A stretch of 64,000 nucleotides of DNA from contig NZ_KB850224.1 of assembly GCF_000369805.1 (NCBI RefSeq), positions 977,924 through 1,041,923 on the forward strand, written 5' to 3'. Below the pieces are notes generated by a model that saw nothing but the letters and a program-made list of their open reading frames with translations, searched no databases and had not been told where the DNA came from. Positions within the stretch are counted from its first letter, which is position 1, and the number at the start of each line of letters is the position of its first letter. Positions 8,974 to 19,808 of the stretch are shown here, in pieces. Both the position numbers and the translations under genes were made by a program. This stretch comes from Acinetobacter sp. NIPH 2100. GTDB taxonomy: Bacteria; Pseudomonadota; Gammaproteobacteria; Pseudomonadales; Moraxellaceae.

Positions 8974-10530
8974 TTAGTTAAATAGACGCAGCTGTTTGGC
9001 AATTTGGAGTTTGTTGCTGTCTAAGAAAAGCTGCACTTTGCCTTGGATAATTTCGAGGCTTTTTTCTCGATCAGTGACGGTTTTTCCTTCACTGTCTAAA
9101 ACCAACCAATTCAACTGACTGATGACATCCTGAACATAATCTGCAAAGTCACTTGCTGCTGCTAAGCCATCAACAAAATGTGCACGGTAGAACAATTGAT
9201 GGAAATGCTCAGTTGGGATGCCAATACCTGTTAATGGGCTGACTAAGACACTATAGTTTTGATGGAAGTTGGCTTGCTTGAGTAAATAGTGATTTAAGCG
9301 TTGGCACTGTTCCAACGTTTCTTGTTTTGGTTCCAATATTTGACAAGGTTGCGCCAAACCTAGGTGCGATAAAATCACCAAGGCATTGAGAATTTTTGCA
9401 TAATTTAACTGTGGAAAACTTTGCTCTAATTCCGCAATGGTCAATGGTCGATAGTTTTCCTGCGCGAACTTATCACCAATTGGTTTATAAATTTCTTCGA
9501 TTAAATTAAAGGTGCCTAATAAACCATTGATGTTGGTTGGGAGTTGTTCCTTCGCTGTAAGCAAGATAAAGGCGGTCTTACGTAATCGTTCTTGTACTTG
9601 TAGAGGTGTTAAATTATTTTTACCGCGAATAAACAAGTCACGTCTGAATTGTGTGTTGGCAAAATAATCTCGACATTGTTCTTTGAAAATTGGATGTTCA
9701 ATGGCATTTAAAAATGCTTGGTGTTGTTGGGAGAAATTGATGTTATCTAAGTGAGTACTGAGATCAGTTGAACCTGCATAAGACAGTTTAATTTCATCTA
9801 AAATACGGACAATTTGCTGAAAAGAAAAACATTGCCAGTCTTGGTTTAGATATTCATGAATCAAGTAGTTTGGATTTTGTTGCTTTAAATCCGCGACTTT
9901 TTGCATTGCATTCGGATTGCGTTGCGCAAAAATAGGGTTTTGTTTGAGCAGTTCATCGCTGAACTCTAGGGCTTCATTGACCTTTTGCAAGGGATTGGTA
10001 CTTTTGCTATTGAATTTGAAGTGACTATGAAATAACTCTCGGATCGGCATATTGGCTGCCCAACCTGTTACACAGTTATAGCTGATATAGACAATACCAT
10101 TGGGTTTTAAAAATTTACGGATAAATTTTAAAATAATGTGCTGGTTTTCATAGCTAATCCAGCTCCAGATCCCATGTAAACTGATTGAGTCAAACATCGG
10201 CAAGTCTTGGCGGTTGAGTAACTCTTCAAAGCTATCGTCATAAAAATAATGTTCAGTCTTACTTTGTTCAGCCAGTTGATTGGCATGCGCTGCATGGGCC
10301 GGGTTGAAATCTGTACCGTAAAACTTTGCTTCATTACAGGTTGCATGAATATTGATGCTGACGCCTTGACCAAAACCAAGTTCGCAATGGGTTTGGTTTT
10401 CCTGAAAGTCGGGACTATCAATACCATTTAACAATAAGCAAAACTTTTGGAAATTCGGGCTGAGGTCACGATAATAGCCATAGGTATAATTCACCTCAGT
10501 TTGATAGCCGTTGGTCCATGTTGTTGTCAT
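8974..10530 (-). CDS. class I SAM methyltransferase with MethyTransf_Reg-like domain
   Basis: The 518-residue product has an N-terminal Rossmann methyltransferase domain: motif I ELGFGQGVSINIHA near residue 51, an acidic KFYGTDFNPAHA, and SLHGIWSWIS. A long helical C-terminal region resembles the predicted methyltransferase regulatory domain (PF10119). The order methyltransferase then PF10119 is a recognised architecture of unknown substrate. No signal peptide or membrane helix is visible. It has its own ATG and stands between aat and trxB on the same strand. Confidence 0.75.
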   Translation of the reverse strand: MTTTWTNGYQTEVNYTYGYYRDLSPNFQKFCLLLNGIDSPDFQENQTHCELGFGQGVSINIHATCNEAKFYGTDFNPAHAAHANQLAEQSKTEHYFYDDSFEELLNRQDLPMFDSISLHGIWSWISYENQHIILKFIRKFLKPNGIVYISYNCVTGWAANMPIRELFHSHFKFNSKSTNPLQKVNEALEFSDELLKQNPIFAQRNPNAMQKVADLKQQNPNYLIHEYLNQDWQCFSFQQIVRILDEIKLSYAGSTDLSTHLDNINFSQQHQAFLNAIEHPIFKEQCRDYFANTQFRRDLFIRGKNNLTPLQVQERLRKTAFILLTAKEQLPTNINGLLGTFNLIEEIYKPIGDKFAQENYRPLTIAELEQSFPQLNYAKILNALVILSHLGLAQPCQILEPKQETLEQCQRLNHYLLKQANFHQNYSVLVSPLTGIGIPTEHFHQLFYRAHFVDGLAAASDFADYVQDVISQLNWLVLDSEGKTVTDREKSLEIIQGKVQLFLDSNKLQIAKQLRLFN

Positions 10531-10602
10531 TTATTTACCCTATTAATTATCTCAAAATGTAGATTCAAAAAGTCGTCATTTTTTGATTGTAGGGACGCAG
10601 GC

Positions 10603-10634
10603 ATAAAAAAACCACCAAAGTCTGGTGGTTCTTG
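10603..10634 (-). terminator. Rho-independent terminator of trxB
   Basis: On the minus strand AACCACCAGA and a matching TGGTGGTT form a stem followed by seven Ts, about 15 bases past the trxB stop. Confidence 0.88.
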
Positions 10635-10647
10635 AATTTTGGCCCGA

Positions 10648-11613
<966 letters not shown>

Positions 11614-11688
11614 TTATATCAAAACTGCTAAAATTATACGTGAATCCGAAGGGGAGTGGGCTAAATCCATCGGGATAATACTGATTAA

Positions 11689-11703
11689 CTCAATCGAATT
11701 GAG
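11689..11703. promoter_or_regulatory. 15-bp palindrome in the trxB-ftsK divergent region
   Basis: CTCAAT and ATTGAG surround CGA, about 90 bp upstream of trxB and 150 bp upstream of ftsK. It is a possible operator; no regulator can be named. Confidence 0.3.
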
Positions 11704-11850
11704 CTATATCCGAGCAGGATGTTAACAACAACAGTAAACAATCGTGCATCTTTTTTGTAAGAACGAGTGCATAATATAAAACTTATTGATTAAGGTAATT
11801 TAGACCTTAAAAGATACTAACAAATAACGAATTGGGTTACAGGACTGTAT

Positions 11851-14800
11851 ATGACTGCGGTGTCAAGTGTTTATGCACAACGCTTTTTAATGACATTATT
11901 TTTGATTTCTTTTGGCATTTATTTATTTCTTGCCACAGTGACTTATACACCGTTTGATCCGGGTTGGATGCATATTTCCAGTGATACCCAACAGGTCTCA
12001 AACGCAAGTGGTGTAGCAGGTGCTTGGATCGCAGATTTACTGTTTGGATTTTTGGGTTGGGCAAGCTTGCTCATTCCATTGTTCTTGTTTATCGAGGCCA
12101 TTCAGGTCTGGTGGCCAAGAAGCTTTTTAAACCGTCCATTTCGTTATGCTGCCCAGTTCTTCTTAATTCTTTCAATTTCAAGTTTATTGTATCTACATTG
12201 GAATACACCAGCGGATACATTGGACAATGCAGCAGGCGGCATCATTGGTTATGAGTTGGGGCAGAGTTTATCTCAATTATTAACCATTTACGGTGCAACC
12301 CTGTTTTTACTGGCATTTAGTATTTTATTGCTTACTTTAGCCTTTGGTATCCAGTGGAATAAGACTTGGATTACGTTGAAAAATACACCCGCATATTTAC
12401 AAGATTTGTTTTATAAAAATGTGCCGCAGCACGAATCTGCTTATGATCTGACTGAGCAATTAGCCGCTGCCGATACACCTGCAATTAAGAATAAAGTACA
12501 AACTGAGCCTGATCCTGTAGCAGATACTAGTGAAGCTAAAGCGAATCAAGTTCAGGCGAAATTGATTAAAATTGATGATTCACATCATCAATTGATGGCT
12601 GAAAAATTATTTGCCGATGTTGTGGCGAAAGAGCAACAGCACAGTTCTCAACCTCAAGTTGCAGAACAGGTCGAAGATTTTGAACAGACCTTACAACGCG
12701 CTCATCAGTTTGAGACAGAAAGTCAACGTCTGGTGCAAACGGGTGAAGTATGGCGCGCATTACAACGTGATGATGCCAGTCACAAGCAGGAGATTGATGC
12801 GTTATTAAGAGCTGCTGATGATTCAGCGAATGCTTCCGCACACTATGCGCCTGCGGCAGGGACCAACTTGTCAACACAGCAAGCGAACACCAGCAACTTA
12901 GATTGGAATGATGATCAAATCTTTGATGAATTGTTGGCTGCTGTACCGAATAGTAAGACAGCGACAGATTTGCATACTCCATTTACACAAGAACCTGCCA
13001 CAACGGCAAACCATCATGTACCTGAGGCTGAATTTGAAGCAGATATTGAAGCTTTAATTACCGAATCTGCTCGATCGACAGAAATAACACCGCAATCATA
13101 TTCTTCTCCGATTCAAACGTCAGCTCAAGATGAAAACCACAATAGCATTCGAGAAGAACGAGACGATTTCAATGATCTTCTGGTAGACGAAGAACCTGAA
13201 AATAGCAGTCCTCGAAGCACCAGCTATGCGCAATCATCTGCTTTCGTGAAGGCACCGATTGAAGTCAACTCAGTAGCCAAAGAAACTTTGTCTAAAGAAG
13301 CTTTCATTGAAGCTTGGCAAGAAACCGCGGGTAAAGTCGAGCCTGAGTCTGATTTAGAAATTGAAGATGACTTTGATTTAGATGCACCTTTGACAGATGC
13401 ATTTGGCCGTCCAATGTCACGTTCAATGCAAGTTGCACAAAAACGTCGTGATTTACCAACCTTACCTGGTTTAGAGCTATTGGATGAAGTTGATCCAAAT
13501 AAGAAAGTGAACTTTACAGCCGAGCAATTGTCACGTCTTTCTGAATTGCTCGAGATCAAGTTGCAAGAATTTAACGTAAAAGCGCAGGTGGTAGAAGCTC
13601 AGCCAGGTCCTGTTGTTACGCGTTTTGAATTGGATCTTGCACCCGGTGTGAAAGCGTCTAAAGTCACTAATATTTCCCGCGATTTAGCACGTTCTATGTC
13701 GATGGCTTCTGTGCGTGTGGTTGAAGTTATTCCGGGTAAACCGTATATCGGGATTGAAGTACCTAATAGTAGCCGTGAAATGGTACGGTTGATTGAGTTA
13801 TTGAAAACGCCAGCTTTTGAAGACCCTGCGGGTTTGCTCTCTATGGCGATGGGTAAAGACATTTCAGGCAATCCAGTAATTACTGACCTCGGTAAAGCAC
13901 CGCATATGTTGGTTGCAGGGACCACTGGTTCAGGTAAATCAGTTGCAGTGAACTCGATGATTCTTTCGATGTTGCTAAAATACACCCCCGATCAGTTACG
14001 TTTAATTTTAATCGATCCAAAGCAGCTTGAATTAGCTAACTATAATGATATTCCACATTTGTTAACACCTGTTGTGACTGACATGAAAGATGCGGTCAGC
14101 GCGCTCAATTGGTGTGTTAATGAAATGGAACGTCGTTATAAACTCATGTCATTCCTAAAAATTCGTAAACTGAGCGATTATAACCGTAAAGTTGAAGAAG
14201 CAATTGCCAATGGTGAGGATCTGATTGATCCAACATGGAAAGCTAGTGATTCAGTTGTCGGTGAGCGTGCTCCGCGTTTAGCACCTTTACCGTCGATTGT
14301 GATTGTTGCGGATGAGTTTGCTGACATGATCATGCAAGTGGGTAAAAAAGCTGAAGAAATGATTACCCGTTTGGCGCAGAAATCGCGTGCAGCGGGGATC
14401 CATCTTTTACTTGCCACTCAGCGTCCATCAGTAGATGTAATCACTGGTTTGATTAAAGCTAATATTCCAACTCGTGTCGCACTACGTGTTAACAGTAAGA
14501 TTGACTCACGCACCATTCTCGATGCAGGTGGAGCAGAAGACTTGCTCGGCCATGGTGATATGCTGTTCCTTGGGCCTGGTAAGATCGAACCTGAGCGTGT
14601 GCATGGTGCCTTTATTAGTGATGATGAAGTCAACCGTATTTGTGATGCTTGGCGTGAACGTGGTGAACCAGACTATGTGGATGAAATCCTGACTCCATTT
14701 GATGAAGAACCGACATCACGTGGTTTTGAAGATGGCGATGGTGATCCAAGTCGTGATGCACTTTATGACCAATGTGTATCCTTTGTCTTAGAAACACGTA

Positions 14801-14934
14801 AAGCATCAACCTCATCGTTACAGCGTAAATTTAGCTTGGGCTATAACCGTGCAGCACGAATTATCGACCAAATGGAAGAGAATGGAATCGTGAGCTCGAT
14901 GGGAGCAAATGGTAAGCGTGATATTCTAGTCTAA
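11851..14934 (+). CDS. ftsK: DNA translocase FtsK
   Basis: FtsK anchors at the division septum and pumps DNA towards dif for XerCD-mediated dimer resolution. The 1027-residue product has N-terminal membrane helices over the first 170 residues, a long acidic low-complexity linker (about 200-540), then the motor. Walker A is GTTGSGKSVAVNS and Walker B is IVIVADEFADMI. The C-terminal winged-helix gamma domain, which reads KOPS, contains SLQRKFSLGYNRAARIIDQM. It is monocistronic by its terminator. The linker is poorly conserved in the family, as expected. Confidence 0.97.
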   Translation: MTAVSSVYAQRFLMTLFLISFGIYLFLATVTYTPFDPGWMHISSDTQQVSNASGVAGAWIADLLFGFLGWASLLIPLFLFIEAIQVWWPRSFLNRPFRYAAQFFLILSISSLLYLHWNTPADTLDNAAGGIIGYELGQSLSQLLTIYGATLFLLAFSILLLTLAFGIQWNKTWITLKNTPAYLQDLFYKNVPQHESAYDLTEQLAAADTPAIKNKVQTEPDPVADTSEAKANQVQAKLIKIDDSHHQLMAEKLFADVVAKEQQHSSQPQVAEQVEDFEQTLQRAHQFETESQRLVQTGEVWRALQRDDASHKQEIDALLRAADDSANASAHYAPAAGTNLSTQQANTSNLDWNDDQIFDELLAAVPNSKTATDLHTPFTQEPATTANHHVPEAEFEADIEALITESARSTEITPQSYSSPIQTSAQDENHNSIREERDDFNDLLVDEEPENSSPRSTSYAQSSAFVKAPIEVNSVAKETLSKEAFIEAWQETAGKVEPESDLEIEDDFDLDAPLTDAFGRPMSRSMQVAQKRRDLPTLPGLELLDEVDPNKKVNFTAEQLSRLSELLEIKLQEFNVKAQVVEAQPGPVVTRFELDLAPGVKASKVTNISRDLARSMSMASVRVVEVIPGKPYIGIEVPNSSREMVRLIELLKTPAFEDPAGLLSMAMGKDISGNPVITDLGKAPHMLVAGTTGSGKSVAVNSMILSMLLKYTPDQLRLILIDPKQLELANYNDIPHLLTPVVTDMKDAVSALNWCVNEMERRYKLMSFLKIRKLSDYNRKVEEAIANGEDLIDPTWKASDSVVGERAPRLAPLPSIVIVADEFADMIMQVGKKAEEMITRLAQKSRAAGIHLLLATQRPSVDVITGLIKANIPTRVALRVNSKIDSRTILDAGGAEDLLGHGDMLFLGPGKIEPERVHGAFISDDEVNRICDAWRERGEPDYVDEILTPFDEEPTSRGFEDGDGDPSRDALYDQCVSFVLETRKASTSSLQRKFSLGYNRAARIIDQMEENGIVSSMGANGKRDILV

Positions 14935-14947
14935 TCTGAATAGCCTA

Positions 14948-14981
14948 ATAAAAAAGCCTCTATCAATAGAGGCTTTTTTAT
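14948..14981 (+). terminator. Rho-independent terminator of ftsK (possibly bidirectional)
   Basis: AAAAAAGCCTCTAT and ATAGAGGCTTTTTT form a 14-bp stem around a short loop 13 bp after the ftsK stop. Its symmetry allows it to serve the convergent PA4642-like gene too. Confidence 0.93.
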
Positions 14982-15010
14982 TGCAGCGATATGGCTTTAT
15001 TTTTTAGTAC

Positions 15011-15298
15011 TTAAGCAAACTTTGCTAAAACTTCCAAGAAACCCTCTTTTTGGCGTGGGAACTGTGCAATCACATCATGAATGCGTTGTCCTTCAGGATT
15101 AGTTGCATTGAGATCACGACCATCAGCCAAAAACTGGGTAATCAAGCGTTCATAGTCATTTGGACGCATATGTTTGAATGCATGGTAGAGCACATGAAAG
15201 TCAGCATTTACGCCAGTTGGAGGAAGTTGGTTAAGGTAGGCAAACACACGCTCATCTGACCATTCTTCATTGAAAGTTGCTGGCTGTGATAATGCCAT
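15011..15298 (-). CDS. PA4642 family protein
   Basis: A 95-residue protein beginning MALSQPATFNEEWSDERVFA resembles the small uncharacterised PA4642 family of Pseudomonas and relatives. The frame is open 25 codons further upstream, but the ATG at 15298 has a strong GAGGAG ribosome-binding site seven bases away. There is no signal peptide or membrane helix. It probably folds as a small helical protein; it includes FHVLYHAFKHMRPNDYERL. It lies downstream of minE behind a large hairpin. Its function is unknown. Confidence 0.75.
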   Translation of the reverse strand: MALSQPATFNEEWSDERVFAYLNQLPPTGVNADFHVLYHAFKHMRPNDYERLITQFLADGRDLNATNPEGQRIHDVIAQFPRQKEGFLEVLAKFA

Positions 15299-15325
15299 GA
15301 CAATCTCCTCAGTCTTATAAAATAA

Positions 15326-15391
15326 TAAAGGCAAAATACTTGGAGTGGGGAAAGTCCTACTTTCCAAATCCACCCGCGTATTCTGCCTTTA
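15326..15391. repeat. long imperfect hairpin between minE and the PA4642-like gene
   Basis: Outer arms at 15326-15339 and 15378-15391 match over 14 bp with one mismatch. Inside, GTGG/CCAC (15345-15348 with 15370-15373) and GGAAAGT/ACTTTCC (15349-15355 with 15359-15365, loop CCT) extend the stem. It is likely a structured untranslated RNA or attenuator on the min transcript. No clear U-tract follows. Confidence 0.55.
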
Positions 15392-15420
15392 TTTGCGAAA
15401 AATCGCTAATGAAAAAACTT

Positions 15421-15693
15421 CTATCGATCTTCAGGTAAATTGATATTCATTTCTAACATTTCGATATTTGCTTCTGAACGAACTTGCATTTGAATATGCT
15501 GTTCATCCACACCACGAACATAACGACTCACAACCTGCATGATTTCTTTTTTCATCTGGTCGATTTTGTCTTGGCCTAGGCGACGGCCTAAACCTTGTTC
15601 AGAGGCAACAATTACCTTTAAACGATCTTTGGCAGTTTGTGCACTTGATGGTTTTTCATCACTGCTAAAAAGTTTACTCCAGAATCCTGCCAT
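15421..15693 (-). CDS. minE: cell division topological specificity factor MinE
   Basis: MinE stimulates MinD ATPase and drives the pole-to-pole oscillation that places the division site. The 90-residue product has an N-terminal amphipathic segment (MAGFWSKLF), the anti-MinCD helix region with AKDRLKVIVASEQ, and a C-terminal topological domain ending LEMNINLPEDR. It starts two bases after the minD stop, so it is translationally coupled. Confidence 0.96.
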   Translation of the reverse strand: MAGFWSKLFSSDEKPSSAQTAKDRLKVIVASEQGLGRRLGQDKIDQMKKEIMQVVSRYVRGVDEQHIQMQVRSEANIEMLEMNINLPEDR

Positions 15694-15695
15694 AA

Positions 15696-16508
15696 TTACG
15701 CTCCAAATAGTCTAGCTAACCAACCTTTTGGCTGTACTGCAATGTGTCGATAAGGACGGTCTTCGCCAAGGAAGCGAGCCACTAAGTCATCATAGGCTTG
15801 TCCAGCTTTTTCTTCTGTATACAGAATCACTGGTTTACCTTCGTTCGATGCTTGAAGTACGCTCGGACACTCAGGGATGACACCCAAAGTTGGCACACGT
15901 AAAATATCTTTCGAAATATCATCGATCGTCAGCATTTCTTGTTTATCCGCACGCTCTGGGTTAAAACGTGTAATACATAGGTGCTTACGAATACGACCTT
16001 CGTTTTGTTCAACTTTTTTGGTCTTGCTGTCCAGCATACCAATAATACGGTCCGAGTCACGTACTGATGAAATTTCAGGGTTTGTTACAATGATTGCTTC
16101 ATCCGCATGGTACATCGCTAAAATTGCACCGCGCTCAATACCCGCAGGTGAGTCACAGATGATGTAATCGAACTCTTGAGAAAGCTCATCAATCACACGT
16201 GCAACACCTTCATCGCTCAACGCATCTTTATCACGTGTTTGTGACGCAGGGAGAATGTATAAGTTCTCAATCTCTTTATCACGAATAAGTGCTTGTTGTA
16301 GGCGTGCTTCATTATTAATGACATTGACAAAGTCATACACTACGCGGCGTTCGCAGCCCATGATCAAATCAAGATTACGTAAACCCACATCGAAATCAAT
16401 CACAACAGTTTTATGACCACGTAGGGCTAAACCTGTTGCAAAAGATGCACTTGTTGTAGTTTTACCTACACCACCTTTGCCTGACGTTACGACAACAATT
16501 TTGGCCAC
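15696..16508 (-). CDS. minD: septum site-determining protein MinD
   Basis: MinD is a membrane-associated ParA/MinD ATPase that recruits MinC. The deviant Walker A GKGGVGKTT lies near residues 10-18, followed by VIDFDVGLRNLDLIMG and CDSPAGIERGA, and a C-terminal amphipathic membrane-targeting helix (KGWLARLFGA). I place the start at the GTG at 16508 (270 residues, MAKIVVV), because AGGAG lies eight bases upstream. An in-frame GTG three codons earlier would overlap that ribosome-binding site. It is the middle gene of minCDE. Confidence 0.96.
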   Translation of the reverse strand: MAKIVVVTSGKGGVGKTTTSASFATGLALRGHKTVVIDFDVGLRNLDLIMGCERRVVYDFVNVINNEARLQQALIRDKEIENLYILPASQTRDKDALSDEGVARVIDELSQEFDYIICDSPAGIERGAILAMYHADEAIIVTNPEISSVRDSDRIIGMLDSKTKKVEQNEGRIRKHLCITRFNPERADKQEMLTIDDISKDILRVPTLGVIPECPSVLQASNEGKPVILYTEEKAGQAYDDLVARFLGEDRPYRHIAVQPKGWLARLFGA

Positions 16509-16581
16509 CGAATCCACTCCTATTTATGGTCATACGCCCCTAAAAGGGCTTATTGGTGCTTTTAAAACTTCATTTGTTAAA

Positions 16582-17301
16582 TTAAAACTGCAAGGCTTCA
16601 AATTCAAGTTCTTGCTTGTTATTTAAATAAATATGTACAGGCTTTTTGATCATATCTTTAGGAATATCATCTGCTACACAATACGTCCCTGCAATAGAGA
16701 CTAATTCTGCTTCGAGCGAATGGCAGAAAATACGTGCTGCAGCTTGTCCACCCGCACCTGCAATGACTCTACCACGAGCATTGCCATAAATGTGAATATT
16801 TCCAGATGCAATCACTTCTGATCCACTATTCATGCCAGCATTTAAAATAATATCGCCTTGATCTTGTACCAAACATTGGCCTGTCCGCAAAATCTCATCA
16901 TGATAAGAGGTGATATATGCATTCGATGTATTTTTTTGTGGTGTTTGTATTGCTGAGTGATCGGCTGCTTTAGCAGGAGCATGCTCAACCACTTGTTCTT
17001 TTGATGCTTTAATCCGTTGTAACGGTTGATCTGGAGCAAGAACAGGGAATTGGATGGCACGCGCTTCATCACCCAAAATGCCATCAATAACGGCCATGGG
17101 CTGTAAACCTAAATCGATTAACAGCTGAATTAATGCGATTAACTCTTGCTCAACGGTACTGTCTAGAATGACCAATGTTCCGAGATAAGAACCTTCGTTC
17201 AGCGTGCTGGTAAGTTGCTGTCGGATTGCATTATGGTCATTTGTGTCGAAAGTCAGTCGACTAAAATTCACCATTCTGCCCGTAATCCGTATATCAGCCA
17301 T
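16582..17301 (-). CDS. minC: septum site-determining protein MinC
   Basis: MinC is the FtsZ assembly inhibitor of the Min system. The 239-residue product has an N-terminal domain ([15 protein letters not shown]) and a C-terminal beta-helix dimerisation and MinD-binding domain rich in glycine and valine turns ([37 protein letters not shown]). It is the first gene of minCDE, 73 bp before minD. Confidence 0.95.
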   Translation of the reverse strand: MADIRITGRMVNFSRLTFDTNDHNAIRQQLTSTLNEGSYLGTLVILDSTVEQELIALIQLLIDLGLQPMAVIDGILGDEARAIQFPVLAPDQPLQRIKASKEQVVEHAPAKAADHSAIQTPQKNTSNAYITSYHDEILRTGQCLVQDQGDIILNAGMNSGSEVIASGNIHIYGNARGRVIAGAGGQAAARIFCHSLEAELVSIAGTYCVADDIPKDMIKKPVHIYLNNKQELEFEALQF

Positions 17302-17417
17302 AATTTATCCTTCAGGGCTTTTTAAGCGCTCTATTGTGTTAAAGCAGTTGTAAATAAAAGCAAATGCTAGAACAAATTACACGAATTCTCTAGCTTGATT
17401 GGTAATTTTTCTTGTAA

Positions 17418-18488
17418 TCATTCTGCTTTTTTATCCAATTGATCATATTCTTGCAAAGTTTGCTGCCATTGCTTTACTTTTACTTGTTTTCGAATCGCTT
17501 CAAGGCTTTCAAATACCACTGATTCGACCAATTCTTCTAAGTACTGATTATCGATATTCAGCTCACTAACTTTCTCTGCAATGAATTGATAATTTTCATT
17601 TGGTCTTTGAACTGAGCCCGACGTAAACGGTTCAATTAAACCTGCGCTAATATTTTCGCCTAAGCGTTGTCCAATACTTTGGATTTGCTGTTCGATTCGA
17701 CTACCCACAATCGGGATCAAGCGCAATAATTGCGTCAGTTCAGGTGTATCTTCAATGGCTTGATTGACAATAACACCGACTTTTTGAGTAATCAGCGGTT
17801 GTTGTTGCTGTAAAGCGGTTGCTAAAGATTCCTGCAACATGGATGAAAGTGTCACAGTAAACAATTGTCGATGGTGGTCAACAAGGTCATGGATAATTTT
17901 TTTATGACTGGAACTGGTTTCAAGTTCATGTCGGATTCCATCAATGACGGTAATGACAACACGATCAGACAACTCTTCCATTACCACGCGATAGTAGAAA
18001 AGGGCCTTGACCCGAATTCCATCTGGGACCACTTTATAGCCCAGTTCGTGCAGTCGGTAGGCGATAATACCCGCGCGGAATAAACGTAAAAAACGGAAGT
18101 GCGGAATAATCGCAATGATTTCGTACCAATGAATAAAGGGAAAGAACCACCAGCGCGCATGATGCTTTTGTACAATAGAGAGGAACCAGCGAATCGAGAG
18201 TTCAGCAATCAAAAAGATAATGAACCATGCTTCGGTGGTAATTACCCAAGGATGTAAATAACTACGATAGAAATCGAGTACATTTGCGAGGTGGATGGTA
18301 TTAAAAAACCATGCACCAATATTACTCATCAAGAAAAAGTTCATGCCTAGGCAGAACAAATTAAAAACAATAATAAACACCATGAAAATGTCATAGACAA
18401 GGAACAGCTTGAAGAACTTGCTGCTCGGATTGACATAGCTATATTTAGAGTTTTTTCCTGAGTCCTGCTGGGTCATGTTTGTGCTCAA
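17418..18488 (-). CDS. membrane protein with voltage-sensor-like segment, no pore domain
   Basis: The 356-residue protein has about four hydrophobic helices in its first 155 residues. The fourth, HFRFLRLFRAGIIAYRL, carries positive residues at roughly every third position, like an S4 voltage-sensor helix. No following pore helix or K+-channel signature (TVGYG-like) is seen. The C-terminal half is soluble and helical with many Q, E and L residues and may be a coiled coil. It starts 15 bp after the acyltransferase stop on the same strand, so they probably form an operon. The name is structural, not functional; I cannot assign an ion or substrate. Confidence 0.5.
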   Translation of the reverse strand: MSTNMTQQDSGKNSKYSYVNPSSKFFKLFLVYDIFMVFIIVFNLFCLGMNFFLMSNIGAWFFNTIHLANVLDFYRSYLHPWVITTEAWFIIFLIAELSIRWFLSIVQKHHARWWFFPFIHWYEIIAIIPHFRFLRLFRAGIIAYRLHELGYKVVPDGIRVKALFYYRVVMEELSDRVVITVIDGIRHELETSSSHKKIIHDLVDHHRQLFTVTLSSMLQESLATALQQQQPLITQKVGVIVNQAIEDTPELTQLLRLIPIVGSRIEQQIQSIGQRLGENISAGLIEPFTSGSVQRPNENYQFIAEKVSELNIDNQYLEELVESVVFESLEAIRKQVKVKQWQQTLQEYDQLDKKAE

Positions 18489-18503
18489 TCCCTGATGAGA
18501 TTA

Positions 18504-19418
18504 TTAATGATACTTGGATTTCATTTGGGTAATTAACTGATCTTTTTCAGTCCAGATTTGGTCCACCCATTTTTGGAAGCGTTCACGATAAACGGGATCA
18601 TCTTCATAATTACCACTACGTGCCCAATCTGGAATATCTATTTTACGTAAATCGACGGCAATACGTGAGACATCTCCCAACCAAAACTCGCCATAACCTG
18701 GTGCACCATCAGGATAAACAATGGTCATATCCACAAAAGCATCAATTTGATTGCCCAGAATATTCAGTGCCAAAGCTAAACCACCTGCTTTCGGTTTGAG
18801 TAGGTTTTGATAGGGCGATTGCTGTTGCGCATGCTTTTCAGGGGTAAAACGTGTGCCTTCTAAATAATTCAATAAAGTAAAAGGTTGGCTGAGTAACTGT
18901 TCACATGCTTTACGCGCTTCCAGCATATCACGTGATTTTAGTTCTGGATTTTTTGCAATTTGTTCTTTGGTGTGGCGCTTCATCATCGGGAAGCCCAAAA
19001 TCTTGAATGCTTGTCCAACGAAAGGAATAAAAATAAGTTCCCATTTGGTAAAAAAGCGGGTCAGTGGCATACGGGTTAAACCAAAATATTGATTTACCGT
19101 GGTATCCACCCAACTTTGATGGTTACACATCATGAGATATCGACCTTGTAAATTGAGATCGAGTTTTTCATCAATGCTAATATCCCATTTTAAGTTGGGT
19201 AGGATATGTTCAATGAGTTGGTTGTTGACCTTAATCCAACTGTTGGCGAGTTGAATATTAGTTTCATCTATTTTTGCTGATTTTTTGAATAATTTAGTAA
19301 GACCTAAAGCCAGAACAGGAGGACCATGAAAAAAAGTGCTGCCTGTAATCACTGAGCTGACGGCCAATCCTTTACTGGTCTTTTGCAATAAGGATGCTTT
19401 TTTATTTGCGGTAGACAT
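18504..19418 (-). CDS. lysophospholipid acyltransferase family protein (PlsC-like)
   Basis: The 304-residue protein has the acyltransferase motifs NHQSWVD (catalytic HX4D) in MMCNHQSWVDTT and the acyl-acceptor motif YLEGTRFTPEK further on. A hydrophobic N-terminal region is consistent with the inner membrane. It resembles the YihG/YbeC-like extended PlsC relatives rather than the shorter plsC itself. It likely transfers acyl chains to lysophospholipid, but the acceptor is not determinable here. It is upstream of, and probably co-transcribed with, the voltage-sensor-like protein. Confidence 0.85.
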   Translation of the reverse strand: MSTANKKASLLQKTSKGLAVSSVITGSTFFHGPPVLALGLTKLFKKSAKIDETNIQLANSWIKVNNQLIEHILPNLKWDISIDEKLDLNLQGRYLMMCNHQSWVDTTVNQYFGLTRMPLTRFFTKWELIFIPFVGQAFKILGFPMMKRHTKEQIAKNPELKSRDMLEARKACEQLLSQPFTLLNYLEGTRFTPEKHAQQQSPYQNLLKPKAGGLALALNILGNQIDAFVDMTIVYPDGAPGYGEFWLGDVSRIAVDLRKIDIPDWARSGNYEDDPVYRERFQKWVDQIWTEKDQLITQMKSKYH

Positions 19419-19808
19419 AAATCAAACCTTGAGTGCAGATATTTGGAAAAGAGGTGGTTCAACTATAAACAACAGAGGTTGAAATACAACTGTATATTTG
19501 ATTGATGTGACAATTTTTATATATTTAGGTGGTTTAGGGGCTTTTTTCCGATCAATGTTGCAAATCTTTCGCTTCCCAATGACTAAAACTTGCAAGATTA
19601 TTTAATGTGATGAATATCTCTAAAAATATTTTTTATGATAATTGATGCAACAATGAAGGGATTGTGTGGTTCTGTTCAAGTAAAATGCATCAAAATATTA
19701 CAAAAATATAAATAAAGTGTTTATTATTAACAAAATATCAATGGTCTAGCTCAATTTTCTCATTCATTATTTGTCCAGACAACAAAATACATAGACAGGA
19801 GCTACGCG
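19419..19808. other. 390-bp AT-rich intergenic region
   Basis: This is a divergent region between the acyltransferase and the OmpA-family lipoprotein. It is AT-rich with T- and A-tracts, and promoters in both directions are expected. I see no gene, strong hairpin or repeat. A GACAGGAG ribosome-binding site precedes the ATG at 19809. Confidence 0.6.

Noticed and set aside
12566..12982. 138-codon minus-strand open frame
   Set aside because: It is antisense to the low-complexity linker of ftsK, where open frames arise from composition.
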